Assembly (NCBI GenBank): GCA_018882645.1 | Contig: VERM01000078.1 | Location: forward strand, 1 to 6,836 | DNA length: 6,836 nt | DNA from: Ferruginibacter sp. | Lineage (GTDB): Bacteria; Bacteroidota; Bacteroidia; Chitinophagales; Chitinophagaceae | Reading direction: 5' to 3' | Translations under genes and position numbers: made by a program | Notes under the pieces: model-generated | What the model was told of the DNA's origin: nothing | What the model saw: the letters and a program-made list of their open reading frames with translations, nothing else | Databases searched by the model: none | Part shown: piece after piece, positions 1 to 6,280 of the stretch | Position numbering within the stretch: the first letter of the stretch is position 1 | How the letters are laid out: the number at the start of each line of letters is the position of its first letter

Positions 1-1
1 G

Positions 2-265
2 GTTGAGCAAAAAGAAAAGATGTATCAATTGCAGCCCAAAGAAATATTCTCTTTGGATGCCGCATTGACGCTTAAAGGTTTTGCCGTTTTGGCTCTTGGT
101 GGACTTTTAGTTGGGTTTGGTACGCGATATGCAGGAGGCTGTACTTCCGGACATGCCATCAGTGGGTTGTCCAATTTACAATTGCCGTCTCTAGTTAGTG
201 TAATAAGTTTTTTTATTGGAGGACTGTTGATGGTTCATTTAATTTTCCCACTAATTTTTAAATAA
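2..265 (+). CDS. YeeE/YedE family sulfur transporter, C-terminal part (5' end outside window)
   Basis: Inner-membrane protein of the YeeE/YedE (Sulf_transp) family. The studied member TsuA imports thiosulfate through a relay of conserved cysteines. The frame is open to the left edge, so the gene starts upstream; the in-frame ATG at 20 is probably internal. About 87 residues are visible. They hold two hydrophobic segments, roughly codons at 77-130 and 185-255, with the family signature [11 protein letters not shown] between them; its cysteine codon is at 140-142. The protein ends just after the last membrane segment, with no second cysteine motif; that motif is in the next gene, 6 bp downstream, so the two products probably form one split transporter. 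In Bacteroidota such pairs often sit near rhodanese or persulfide dioxygenase genes, but none is visible here. The family call is firm; the exact substrate (thiosulfate, sulfide or another sulfur species) is not shown by the sequence. Confidence 0.88.
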   Translation, partial: VEQKEKMYQLQPKEIFSLDAALTLKGFAVLALGGLLVGFGTRYAGGCTSGHAISGLSNLQLPSLVSVISFFIGGLLMVHLIFPLIFK

Positions 266-271
266 TTTAAA

Positions 272-685
272 ATGAAAAATATAAGATACATCTTAATTGG
301 AATTCTGTTTGGAATAATAATGAGTAAATCAGAAGCCATTTCATGGTATCGGATTTATGAAATGTTCCTGTTCAAATCATTTCACATGTACAGAATAATC
401 GGCGTGGCAGTGTTACTTGGAGTTATTGGTGTAGGACTGATTAAAAAATTCAACATGAAAGATTTTAGCGGCAAAACGATTAAATTCAGAAACAAAGAAA
501 AGAAATATGTACGCTACATTCTGGGAGGAATCATTTTTGGTATGGGTTGGGCATTAACTGGTGCTTGTCCCGGCCCCATTGTAGTAAACATCGGCTATGG
601 GTATCTTTCAATGATTATTGTTTTTGTCTTCGCAATTGTAGGAACCTATCTATATGGTGTTTTTAAAGATAATTTGCCGCATTGA
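272..685 (+). CDS. DUF6691-type YeeE/YedE partner subunit, membrane protein
   Basis: Complete 137-residue membrane protein, the second half of a split YeeE/YedE sulfur transporter. Hydrophobic segments lie at about residues 4-19, 40-57, 82-98 and 104-131. The stretch SKSEAISWYRIYEMF (18-32) followed by FHMYRIIG is typical of this small family. The GWALTGACPGP motif (92-102) carries the only cysteine, C99, which matches the GxCPGP cysteine of fused YeeE/YedE transporters. The upstream gene supplies the GCTSGH cysteine motif, so the two proteins are complementary. The start ATG is 6 bp after the upstream stop, so translation is probably coupled; there is no strong Shine-Dalgarno sequence. It is the last gene of its operon: the next gene is convergent, and a small hairpin overlaps its stop codon. 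The length fits the usual 135-145 residues. The role as a transporter half is inferred from family and pairing. Confidence 0.88.
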   Translation: MKNIRYILIGILFGIIMSKSEAISWYRIYEMFLFKSFHMYRIIGVAVLLGVIGVGLIKKFNMKDFSGKTIKFRNKEKKYVRYILGGIIFGMGWALTGACPGPIVVNIGYGYLSMIIVFVFAIVGTYLYGVFKDNLPH

Positions 686-704
686 TAATTTCCTTGAAAT
701 TATC
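684..704 (+). terminator. Hairpin at 3' end of the transporter operon, possible terminator
   Basis: A perfect 9-bp inverted repeat (GATAATTTC, loop CTT, GAAATTATC) begins on the TGA stop codon at 683-685. No T-run follows, so it is not a textbook intrinsic terminator; it may protect the mRNA 3' end or help termination. A second, weaker AT stem (7 bp, loop GCCT) lies at 724-741 in the same 90-bp space between the convergent genes, and could serve the opposite transcript. Confidence 0.35.
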
Positions 705-775
705 GAATGAATTCAGGCACCAAATAATTAGCCTTAATTATAATCAAAAGACAGGCACATTCATTCTGTTGCTTA

Positions 776-1576
776 TCAAAATTTCTCCATTACCCCCAGT
801 CCAAATAAAGCAAAGTCATACTTAACCGGATCGTTGACATCCATTTTTCTGAGCGAATGTGTAAGCTCTATTGCCGCCTGCCAATCGGTTTGTTTTCTGG
901 TTAATAAACCCAATCTTTTTGCAACTCGTATTACATGAAGATCTGTAGGAATTATTAATTGGGAGGATCGTATTTTATTCCATATTCCAAAATCAACACC
1001 TTTGTCGTCTTTTCTCACCATCCATCGCAAATACATGTTCAGTCTTTTACATGAAGCTTTTTTAAATGGAGCGGCAATATGTTTTCTGGTTCTCTGTGGA
1101 ACATCAGGAAAAGAAAAAAAATATTGATAAAATCCATTGAGCGCCCGCTCCACAGAATCATCTTTATTACTCATCCATTGAGAAAACGCAGTCTCCAAAG
1201 AATGATGAAGCGTATAGTGCTGTCTGAAAAAAGAGATGAAGTATAATAAGTCCGTTGGATGAAACGTCCGGTGGCGAAAGTTAAGTAGTCTTATTAAATC
1301 CTTCTCATTATGATGCAGACAAAAATCATATGGGGCATTATCCATCAACCGCATCAGCTCTTTCGACTTATTGATAATGGTAGTTCTGTTGCCCCAAGCA
1401 AATATGGCTGCAAAAAAACCTGCGATTTCTATATCCTGTTTTTTACTAAAGAAATGCGGAATACAAATCGGATCGGTCTCAATAAAAAAACACCGATTGT
1501 ATTCATCTACTTTTTGATCCAGAAAGATTTTGAGTTCTTTTTGAAAGTTGTTGAACATCGATCCGACTTTTCTCAT
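776..1576 (-). CDS. TIGR02757 / DUF2400 family protein, possible HhH-GPD DNA-glycosylase relative
   Basis: A 266-residue soluble protein of the TIGR02757 (DUF2400) family, which has no established biochemical function to my knowledge. Family hallmarks are HFFSKKQDIEIAGFFAAIFA (41-60) continuing to WGNR, KRLNMYLRWMVRKDD (177-191), GVDFGIW (193-199), IPTDLHVIRVAKRLGLL (209-225) and DPVKYDFALFGLG (249-261). The segment TDLHVIRVAKRLGL resembles the VDTHVxRVxxRLGL block of endonuclease III-type HhH-GPD glycosylases, in which the Asp is catalytic; D212 would be its counterpart. No iron-sulfur cysteine cluster follows. A DNA repair role is therefore possible but is inference. Two starts compete: the ATG at 1574-1576, directly preceded by an in-frame TAA and lying inside a repeat unit, and the ATG at 1556-1558 (M7), preceded by GGA. 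The conserved part begins after both, so the choice is open. It is the last of four genes on the minus strand, 76 bp after the cystathionine enzyme. Confidence 0.85.
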   Translation of the reverse strand: MRKVGSMFNNFQKELKIFLDQKVDEYNRCFFIETDPICIPHFFSKKQDIEIAGFFAAIFAWGNRTTIINKSKELMRLMDNAPYDFCLHHNEKDLIRLLNFRHRTFHPTDLLYFISFFRQHYTLHHSLETAFSQWMSNKDDSVERALNGFYQYFFSFPDVPQRTRKHIAAPFKKASCKRLNMYLRWMVRKDDKGVDFGIWNKIRSSQLIIPTDLHVIRVAKRLGLLTRKQTDWQAAIELTHSLRKMDVNDPVKYDFALFGLGVMEKF

Positions 1577-1635
1577 TTAACCTATTAAACCCATTGAACT
1601 CATTGAACCTATTAAACCATTGAACTTATTGAATC
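1574..1635. repeat. Seven tandem degenerate 9-nt repeats
   Basis: Seven head-to-tail units with plus-strand consensus YATTRAACY: CATTTAACC, TATTAAACC, CATTGAACT, CATTGAACC, TATTAAAC (8 nt), CATTGAACT, TATTGAATC. Read on the minus strand, the direction of the flanking genes, the unit is about GGTTCAATR. The final unit (1574-1582) contains the first possible ATG of the DUF2400 gene. The array fills most of the 76-bp gap between the cystathionine enzyme and DUF2400. The units are short, diverged and without spacers, so this is a simple tandem array and not CRISPR. Confidence 0.85.
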
Positions 1636-1638
1636 TTT

Positions 1639-1660
1639 AAAAATCATACCCTCTATGATT
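1639..1660 (-). terminator. Small hairpin with T-tract at the end of the PLP enzyme gene
   Basis: On the minus strand a perfect 7-bp inverted repeat (AATCATA, loop GAGGG, TATGATT) spans 1642-1660 and runs directly into five T residues (1643-1639). The stop codon (1653-1655) overlaps the hairpin. The shape is that of an intrinsic terminator, but the stem is short and has only one G-C pair, so it would be weak and may let some transcripts through to the DUF2400 gene. Confidence 0.35.
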
Positions 1661-2822
1661 CCAACGCTTGACTCAAATCATTCACTAAATCATCTGCATC
1701 TTCAATCCCAACACTAAGCCTGATTAATCCATCGGTAAGTCCGTATTTCAATCTTTCTTCTCTCGGTATGCTTGCGTGTGTCATGCTCGCAGGGTGATTG
1801 ATCAAAGACTCCACACCACCAAGGCTTTCTGCCAAAGAAAATATTTTAGTGCCAGATAATACTTTCGTTGCCGCTTCAATACTTGAGTCTTTCAGTGTGA
1901 AACTGATCATTCCACCAAAGCCGCGCATTTGTTTTTTAGCAATATCATGGTTGGGATGGTCTTCAAATCCACACCAGTAGACCTTGTCCACCTTGGAATG
2001 ATTCCTGAGAAAGTGGGCAACGGCAGCTCCATTTTCGCAATGTGCTTTCATTCTGACATGTAATGTCTTGATTCCTCGTAATACCAAAAAACAATCGAAA
2101 GGTCCGGGAACAGCTCCTGAGCTTTTTTGAATGAAATACAATTTGTCTCTTAACTCGGTATCATTCAATATCAAAGCACCCTGTATGACGTCGCTGTGAC
2201 CGCCAAGGTATTTAGTAGATGAATGCATCACGATGTCCGCCCCGAGATCGAGCGGATTTTGCAAATATGGTGAAGCAAAGGTATTGTCAACGCACAGTAT
2301 AGTTCCGGCCTTTTTAGATAAATCAGCAATAGCGGCGATGTCTGAAATATTCATAAGCGGATTGGTGGGCGTTTCAATCCAAATCAATTTCGTTTTTTCA
2401 TTCAATGCTTTATGAATATTATCTACATTGGTGGTATCAACATAATGAAACCGAATACCGAATTTTTCAAAAATTTTGGTAAATAGACGGTAAGTTCCTC
2501 CATACATGTCATTGGCAGCAATAACCTCATCGCCGGGATTAAGCAATTTGATTACCGCATCCGTTGCCGCAACGCCACTGGCAAAAGCCAATCCATACTT
2601 TCCATTTTCTATGGTAGCCAATGCAGATTCCAGTGCAAAGCGCGTGGGATTTTGAGATCGGGCGTATTCATAGCCTTTATGTTGCCCGGGAGCAGACTGC
2701 ACATAAGTAGACGTTTGATATATAGGCGTCATTATCGCTCCGGTAGAAGGGTCGGGCTCCGCGCCGGCATGAATGAATTTAGTAGCGGTCTTGAGGTTAT
2801 TCAGTATTTTACTTGTACTCAT
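1653..2822 (-). CDS. Cystathionine gamma-lyase / gamma-synthase family PLP enzyme
   Basis: A 389-residue cytosolic, PLP-dependent enzyme of the Cys/Met metabolism family, full length for the group (about 380-400). The PLP lysine is K204 in SSTKYLGGHSD (201-211). Other active-site blocks are YEYARSQNPTR (51-61, with Y53 and R55 binding the phosphate of the neighbouring subunit's cofactor), ASGVAATDA (81-89), the pyridine-nitrogen aspartate D179 in CVDNTFASP, and the substrate-carboxylate arginine R368 in GLIRLSVGIED. SLGGVESLINHPASMTHA (333-350) carries a Glu (E338) at the position found in cystathionine gamma-lyases and gamma-synthases. The enzyme either splits cystathionine to cysteine, 2-oxobutyrate and ammonia, or makes cystathionine from an activated homoserine and cysteine; the sequence alone does not settle which, though lyase is the usual call for Bacteroidota proteins of this form. 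It starts 37 bp after asnB on the same strand, with an A/T-rich leader and no clear Shine-Dalgarno. Confidence 0.93.
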   Translation of the reverse strand: MSTSKILNNLKTATKFIHAGAEPDPSTGAIMTPIYQTSTYVQSAPGQHKGYEYARSQNPTRFALESALATIENGKYGLAFASGVAATDAVIKLLNPGDEVIAANDMYGGTYRLFTKIFEKFGIRFHYVDTTNVDNIHKALNEKTKLIWIETPTNPLMNISDIAAIADLSKKAGTILCVDNTFASPYLQNPLDLGADIVMHSSTKYLGGHSDVIQGALILNDTELRDKLYFIQKSSGAVPGPFDCFLVLRGIKTLHVRMKAHCENGAAVAHFLRNHSKVDKVYWCGFEDHPNHDIAKKQMRGFGGMISFTLKDSSIEAATKVLSGTKIFSLAESLGGVESLINHPASMTHASIPREERLKYGLTDGLIRLSVGIEDADDLVNDLSQALES

Positions 2823-2859
2823 TGAAAAATAAATTGAAGGTTCTTATCAAAAAATAAAT

Positions 2860-4707
2860 CTATCTGCTTATCATATTCGCTACGCAAAGATAGCGCCAAT
2901 CATAATTTTTATCATCATGCGCCTCCATCAGAGCGGGTTTTTGTTGCAATGCTTCAGGGCGTAATATGCCATTATCTACCAGGCATTTTTTTGACTCAAC
3001 AATCGCATCATATAAAATGGTTTCGGCCATCCATTTTTTCTGTGGAGGCTCAAATCCAATTTTGTCTGTTCTCCAGACAATGGTATCGGGAAGTTTTTTA
3101 TCCATCAATTCTCTAAATATTTTTTTGGTGTACCCTCCGCTTATTTTAAAATGAGACGGCAAGGAAAATATAAATTTCACCAGCTCATGCTGTAAAAAAG
3201 GCAATCTTACTTCACAGCCATGAGCCATTGAGTTACGGTCGGCAAAACGAAGCAGCTCTTCAAGCCCCATTTCCATAACATTAAAGTGTAAAATATCGTT
3301 GAGTTTAGTAACCACCGGCTTATGGATTCCTTCCCATTCACTTCCTTTCAATAAAGAAATCATTTCCTTACTGACTAACGTGTTTTCTGCAACCTGGTTA
3401 TACTGTTTTTGCTCTAGTGCAAGAGAAACATGAGAGGGTAAAAAAGCAGCAAGATAGTTTTTGATGCCCCATTCAACATGAATGTCTTTTTGGATAAGCA
3501 TCCGGTGTTCTTCATAAAGGGAACGAAACTGATACCGACCCAATTTTTCCTGTAAAAACCAGTGAAGGTATCTGTGATAGCCTGCCAACAATTCGTCTGC
3601 ACCCTGTCCATCCAGCAACACTTTGATTCCGTTTTCCTTCGCTAGTTTATACACTCTGTATTGTGCATAGATGCTGGAAGAAGGGAATGGTTCTTCCTGG
3701 TAGAACATCAGCTCATTAAAATCATCCATCAGTTCGTAAGCTGAAGGAGTTACGGTATAATTGATTGCGTTACACGCGCGGCTTACATTCTGTATATATT
3801 CACTTTCGTCTTTTTCAAATCCTGGGAAAACAGCAGAAAAAGTTTTGATGTCATTTTTATAAAACTGACGAATATAATAAAGTATCGAAGAGCTGTCTAA
3901 ACCGCCGCTCAAGCTGCTTCCGATTGCAACATCGCTCCTGAGTCTTCTTTCTACCGATATTGAAAACAATTCATGCAAAAGCTCCTTCGCCTCGTCTTTT
4001 CCAATCGAATTGACATATTGCCGGTCGATTCTCCAGTATGTTTTTACCGAAAGTTTTTCTTTATGATACATCAAATAATGAGACGGAGGTAGTGAGGATA
4101 TGTTTTTATAAAAGGTTTGCGATTTGTCAGACGGATTTTGTAACTGCCCCAGTGTCAAATAATTCAGAATCATCCTGAAGTCCGGCCGCTTTTCAATTCC
4201 GGCAGCCCAAAGTGCTTTCATCTCGCTTCCAAAAAAAAACAATCCGTTTTCCTCAAAATAATAGAACGGCTTTTCACCAAAACGATCTCTGGCAGCAATC
4301 AATATCTGTTCCGCCTCATCCCAAATGGCAAAAGAAAACATCCCGTCAAAATGCTGAAGACATTTTATTTTATAGCAATCATATGCGGCAAGAATTACTT
4401 CTGTATCACTATCCGTTGCAAATCGATATCCTAGTTTTTTTAAATCATTACGCAATTCAACATAATTGTACAGCTCACCATTATACACAATCGTATATCG
4501 ATTCATATAATGCATAGGCTGTGATGCCCTATCACTCAAATCAATGATGGAAAGCCTCCTGTGTGCTAAACCTGTACGCTTAGATGCATTTATCCAAAAT
4601 CCTTCGCCATCCGGACCACGATGACGAATTGCTTCCGCCATCTGCTGCAGGTTTTGCATATTTACACCTTCGTCTCGGGAAGAAATTATACCGGCGATTC
4701 CGCACAT
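2860..4707 (-). CDS. asnB: Asparagine synthetase (glutamine-hydrolysing)
   Basis: A 615-residue two-domain cytosolic enzyme that makes asparagine from aspartate, ATP and glutamine. The class II glutaminase domain (about 2-200) starts with the nucleophile C2 directly after the initiator Met, which fixes the start. It contains RHRGPDGEG (28-36), AHRRLSIIDLS (48-58), YNGELYN (75-81) and TDSDTEV (98-104). The synthetase domain has the ATP PP-loop SLSGGLDSSS (265-274), DGQGADELLAGY (366-377), FADRNSMAHGCEVRLPFL (488-505) and RTDKIGFEPP (546-555). All key positions are present, so it should be active. Length is typical of the roughly 600-650-residue AsnB/AsnO group. Close relatives in polysaccharide or peptide gene clusters can amidate other substrates, but no such genes are nearby, so plain asparagine synthesis is the best reading. 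It lies 137 bp after acpH and 37 bp before the cystathionine enzyme, with which it may be co-transcribed. Confidence 0.95.
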   Translation of the reverse strand: MCGIAGIISSRDEGVNMQNLQQMAEAIRHRGPDGEGFWINASKRTGLAHRRLSIIDLSDRASQPMHYMNRYTIVYNGELYNYVELRNDLKKLGYRFATDSDTEVILAAYDCYKIKCLQHFDGMFSFAIWDEAEQILIAARDRFGEKPFYYFEENGLFFFGSEMKALWAAGIEKRPDFRMILNYLTLGQLQNPSDKSQTFYKNISSLPPSHYLMYHKEKLSVKTYWRIDRQYVNSIGKDEAKELLHELFSISVERRLRSDVAIGSSLSGGLDSSSILYYIRQFYKNDIKTFSAVFPGFEKDESEYIQNVSRACNAINYTVTPSAYELMDDFNELMFYQEEPFPSSSIYAQYRVYKLAKENGIKVLLDGQGADELLAGYHRYLHWFLQEKLGRYQFRSLYEEHRMLIQKDIHVEWGIKNYLAAFLPSHVSLALEQKQYNQVAENTLVSKEMISLLKGSEWEGIHKPVVTKLNDILHFNVMEMGLEELLRFADRNSMAHGCEVRLPFLQHELVKFIFSLPSHFKISGGYTKKIFRELMDKKLPDTIVWRTDKIGFEPPQKKWMAETILYDAIVESKKCLVDNGILRPEALQQKPALMEAHDDKNYDWRYLCVANMISR

Positions 4708-4730
4708 GTTGTAAATATCCCAATATTAAT

Positions 4731-4738
4731 CAAAAATA
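4731..4738 (-). promoter_or_regulatory. Possible -7 promoter box upstream of asnB
   Basis: On the minus strand this reads TATTTTTG, an exact match to the Bacteroidota -7 consensus TAnnTTTG. It lies 23 bp before the asnB start codon, a plausible distance. No TTG (-33 box) is found at the usual spacing upstream, and the region is AT-rich, so a chance match is possible. The 137-bp gap after acpH is long enough to hold a separate asnB promoter. Confidence 0.3.
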
Positions 4739-4844
4739 ATCAGGCGAGTGTTAGTATGTGTATAAATAGCGGAGAATAAAAACGTAAAATAGGAAATATT
4801 AAATATGGAAGTATTGTTGCCAACAGCGCAGACAATTCCGATGA

Positions 4845-5441
4845 TTACATATTCTTGAACGATTCAATTTTGTCTAGCGCATACTGTTTCACCGCAGGGA
4901 AAAAGTCATCGTAGAGTTGCTTAAGGGCAAACAGATTATTTTCAAAAATAGAAAATGCCGGCCGGGGGTCATCCAAATACTTTGCTCGTCTGACCAATCC
5001 GCCAAAACTTTTTTCTATGCCCCATTTTTTTCCATAGTTAAGCAACCAATTTTGTTGTTGCATATTTTGAAAAACCAGTTCAAAATGACTGGGAAACAGA
5101 TGAGCTTGCTGAGAAAGCAATGTATAGGTATTCGTGGCAAATACAGAAAGCAGGGTTTCGTCTTCAAACGACTGATTGTCATTAGCTAAAAAATAATCAT
5201 ACACCACATCCGCAAATGCGCCGGAGTATTTGCCGTATTTTGGTTTAAAAAATTGCTTTATGGATCTTGTGGCCGGGTGTTCGTCTGTAAATGTGTCTAT
5301 AAAACGGTGCAGGGATATTCCCCTTTGTACATTTTCCGGATAATCAAATTGCTTTTTACCTTTTACAAAATCGCTGATCATATTTCCCAAAAGCATTTCG
5401 GGATGGCCGAAAGAAAGATAGGCGTGTGCCAAAAAATTCAT
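4845..5441 (-). CDS. acpH: Acyl-carrier-protein phosphodiesterase (AcpH / DUF479 family)
   Basis: A 198-residue protein close to the E. coli AcpH length of 193. AcpH hydrolyses holo-acyl carrier protein to apo-ACP and 4'-phosphopantetheine in the cytosol, using a metal-dependent active site related to HD-domain phosphohydrolases. Family features visible are MNFLAHAYLSFG (1-12, with H6), GNMISDFVKGKK (19-30, with the metal-site aspartate D24), GISLHRFIDTFTDEHP (41-56, with H45, D49 and D53) and FADVVYDYFLA (76-86, with D78 and D82). The start is supported because conservation begins at the first residue. The gene is divergent from the carbon-nitrogen hydrolase across 50 bp and is the first of the minus-strand series. 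Some DUF479 proteins have not been tested for ACP hydrolysis, so the activity is a family inference; the family itself is clear. Confidence 0.92.
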   Translation of the reverse strand: MNFLAHAYLSFGHPEMLLGNMISDFVKGKKQFDYPENVQRGISLHRFIDTFTDEHPATRSIKQFFKPKYGKYSGAFADVVYDYFLANDNQSFEDETLLSVFATNTYTLLSQQAHLFPSHFELVFQNMQQQNWLLNYGKKWGIEKSFGGLVRRAKYLDDPRPAFSIFENNLFALKQLYDDFFPAVKQYALDKIESFKNM

Positions 5442-5475
5442 ACCTAAATTTACAAGATAAGATTTGATAAATATT

Positions 5476-5483
5476 TACTTTCG
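5476..5483 (+). promoter_or_regulatory. Likely -7 promoter box of the carbon-nitrogen hydrolase gene
   Basis: TACTTTCG matches the Bacteroidota -7 consensus TAnnTTTG with one change (C for T). It ends 8 bp before the start codon at 5492, so transcription would begin only a few bases before the ATG. No clear TTG box is present about 20 bp upstream. The 50-bp gap must also serve the divergent acpH gene, for which TAAATTTA (minus strand, 5452-5445) is a weaker candidate. Confidence 0.4.
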
Positions 5484-5491
5484 TAAAGAAT

Positions 5492-6280
5492 ATGTCTACG
5501 CTAACCATTAGTACCATACAATCCAATCTTTTCTGGGAAGATAAAAAGGCTAATCTCGATATGTTTGAGAAAAAAATTGAAGCCATTGAAGAAAAAACAG
5601 AAATCATTATCCTTCCCGAAATGTTCAGCACCGGATTTACGATGAACCCATCTGCTTTCGCGGAAAAAATGGACGGCATTACGGTATCATGGATGCAGGA
5701 AAAAAGCAGAAAAAAAAATATTGTGCTCACCGGAAGTATAATCATTGAAGAAAGCGGAAATTATTACAACAGGCTTCTCTGGGTGTTGCCGAATGGCGAG
5801 ATCGGTTATTATGACAAAAGGCATCTTTTTGGATTTGCCGGAGAAAACCATCATTATGCTGCAGGAAACAAAAGATTGATTGCTTCGGTAAAAGGCTGGA
5901 GAATAAATCTTCAAATATGTTATGATTTGCGATTTCCGGTGTGGTCGCGGCAAACAAAAAACGATACAGTCCCCGAGTACGATATATTGTTATATTTGGC
6001 CAACTGGCCGGAAAGAAGGAGCGCCGCATGGAAAACATTATTAACTGCAAGAGCTATCGAAAACCAATGTTTTGTTGTTGGAGTAAATAGAGTAGGAAAT
6101 GACGGAAATGGAATTTACCACAGCGGCGACAGCTTGGTAATCAATCCTCTGGGTGAGATATTGCATCATACTGCTCACGAAGAAAATTCGGCGACAATTA
6201 CATTGAATAAAGATCTCCTTAATGAGACAAGAATGAAATTCCCATTTTTAAAAGATGGGGATGATTTTTTTATTCAATAG
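5492..6280 (+). CDS. Carbon-nitrogen hydrolase, omega-amidase (YafV/Nit2)-like
   Basis: A 262-residue cytosolic member of the nitrilase superfamily. The catalytic triad is visible: E43 in ILPEMFSTGF, K109 in GYYDKRHLF and nucleophile C143 in LQICYDLRFP; the second conserved glutamate is E118 in GFAGE. The YDKRHLF...GFAGE and CYDLRFP forms together with NWPERRSAAW (171-180) and ARAIENQCFVVGVNR (186-200) match the YafV-like omega-amidase group, and the length fits. Those enzymes hydrolyse 2-oxoglutaramate and 2-oxosuccinamate, the products of glutamine and asparagine transamination, to 2-oxoglutarate or oxaloacetate plus ammonia, and support methionine salvage. The precise substrate here is inferred. 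The gene is divergent from acpH, with no clear Shine-Dalgarno (GTAAAGAAT before ATG) and a very short predicted leader. Its 3' end overlaps the convergent S41 peptidase gene by 11 bp. An A9 run at 5710-5718 lies within the frame. Confidence 0.9.
   Translation: MSTLTISTIQSNLFWEDKKANLDMFEKKIEAIEEKTEIIILPEMFSTGFTMNPSAFAEKMDGITVSWMQEKSRKKNIVLTGSIIIEESGNYYNRLLWVLPNGEIGYYDKRHLFGFAGENHHYAAGNKRLIASVKGWRINLQICYDLRFPVWSRQTKNDTVPEYDILLYLANWPERRSAAWKTLLTARAIENQCFVVGVNRVGNDGNGIYHSGDSLVINPLGEILHHTAHEENSATITLNKDLLNETRMKFPFLKDGDDFFIQ
6240..6271 (+). terminator. Terminator-like hairpin inside the 3' end of the hydrolase gene
   Basis: CCCAT (6241-6245) pairs with ATGGG (6255-6259). The stem can extend inward by a U-G and two U-A pairs to about 8 bp around a 3-nt loop. 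After a 5-base spacer (GATGA) comes a run of seven T (6265-6271). This is the layout of an intrinsic terminator for the plus-strand transcript, placed 7 bp before the TAG stop. The bases also encode the conserved FPFLKDGDDFF tail, so coding constraint could produce it by chance. Confidence 0.4.

Noticed and set aside
20..22. ATG at 20 as the true start of the YeeE/YedE gene
   Set aside because: The frame is open upstream to the edge and the family normally has more membrane segments before the GCTSGH motif.
1574..1635. CRISPR array
   Set aside because: The units are only 9 nt, diverged and directly adjacent, with no spacers and no cas genes in the window.
4212..4517. 101-codon plus-strand reading frame opposite asnB
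   Set aside because: It is low-complexity and unlike any known family, and it lies wholly antisense to strongly conserved asnB codons.
4808..4840. Imperfect hairpin after the acpH stop codon as a terminator
   Set aside because: The pairing (GGAATTGT with ACAA...TTCC) needs a bulge, and no T-run follows, so support is too weak to list.
1653..5441. Biosynthetic gene cluster built around asnB
   Set aside because: There are no glycosyltransferases, peptide synthetases, transporters or tailoring enzymes nearby; the neighbours are unrelated housekeeping enzymes.
5742..6050. 102-codon minus-strand reading frame opposite the hydrolase gene
   Set aside because: It is antisense to the catalytic core of a clear nitrilase-family gene and shows no recognisable features.
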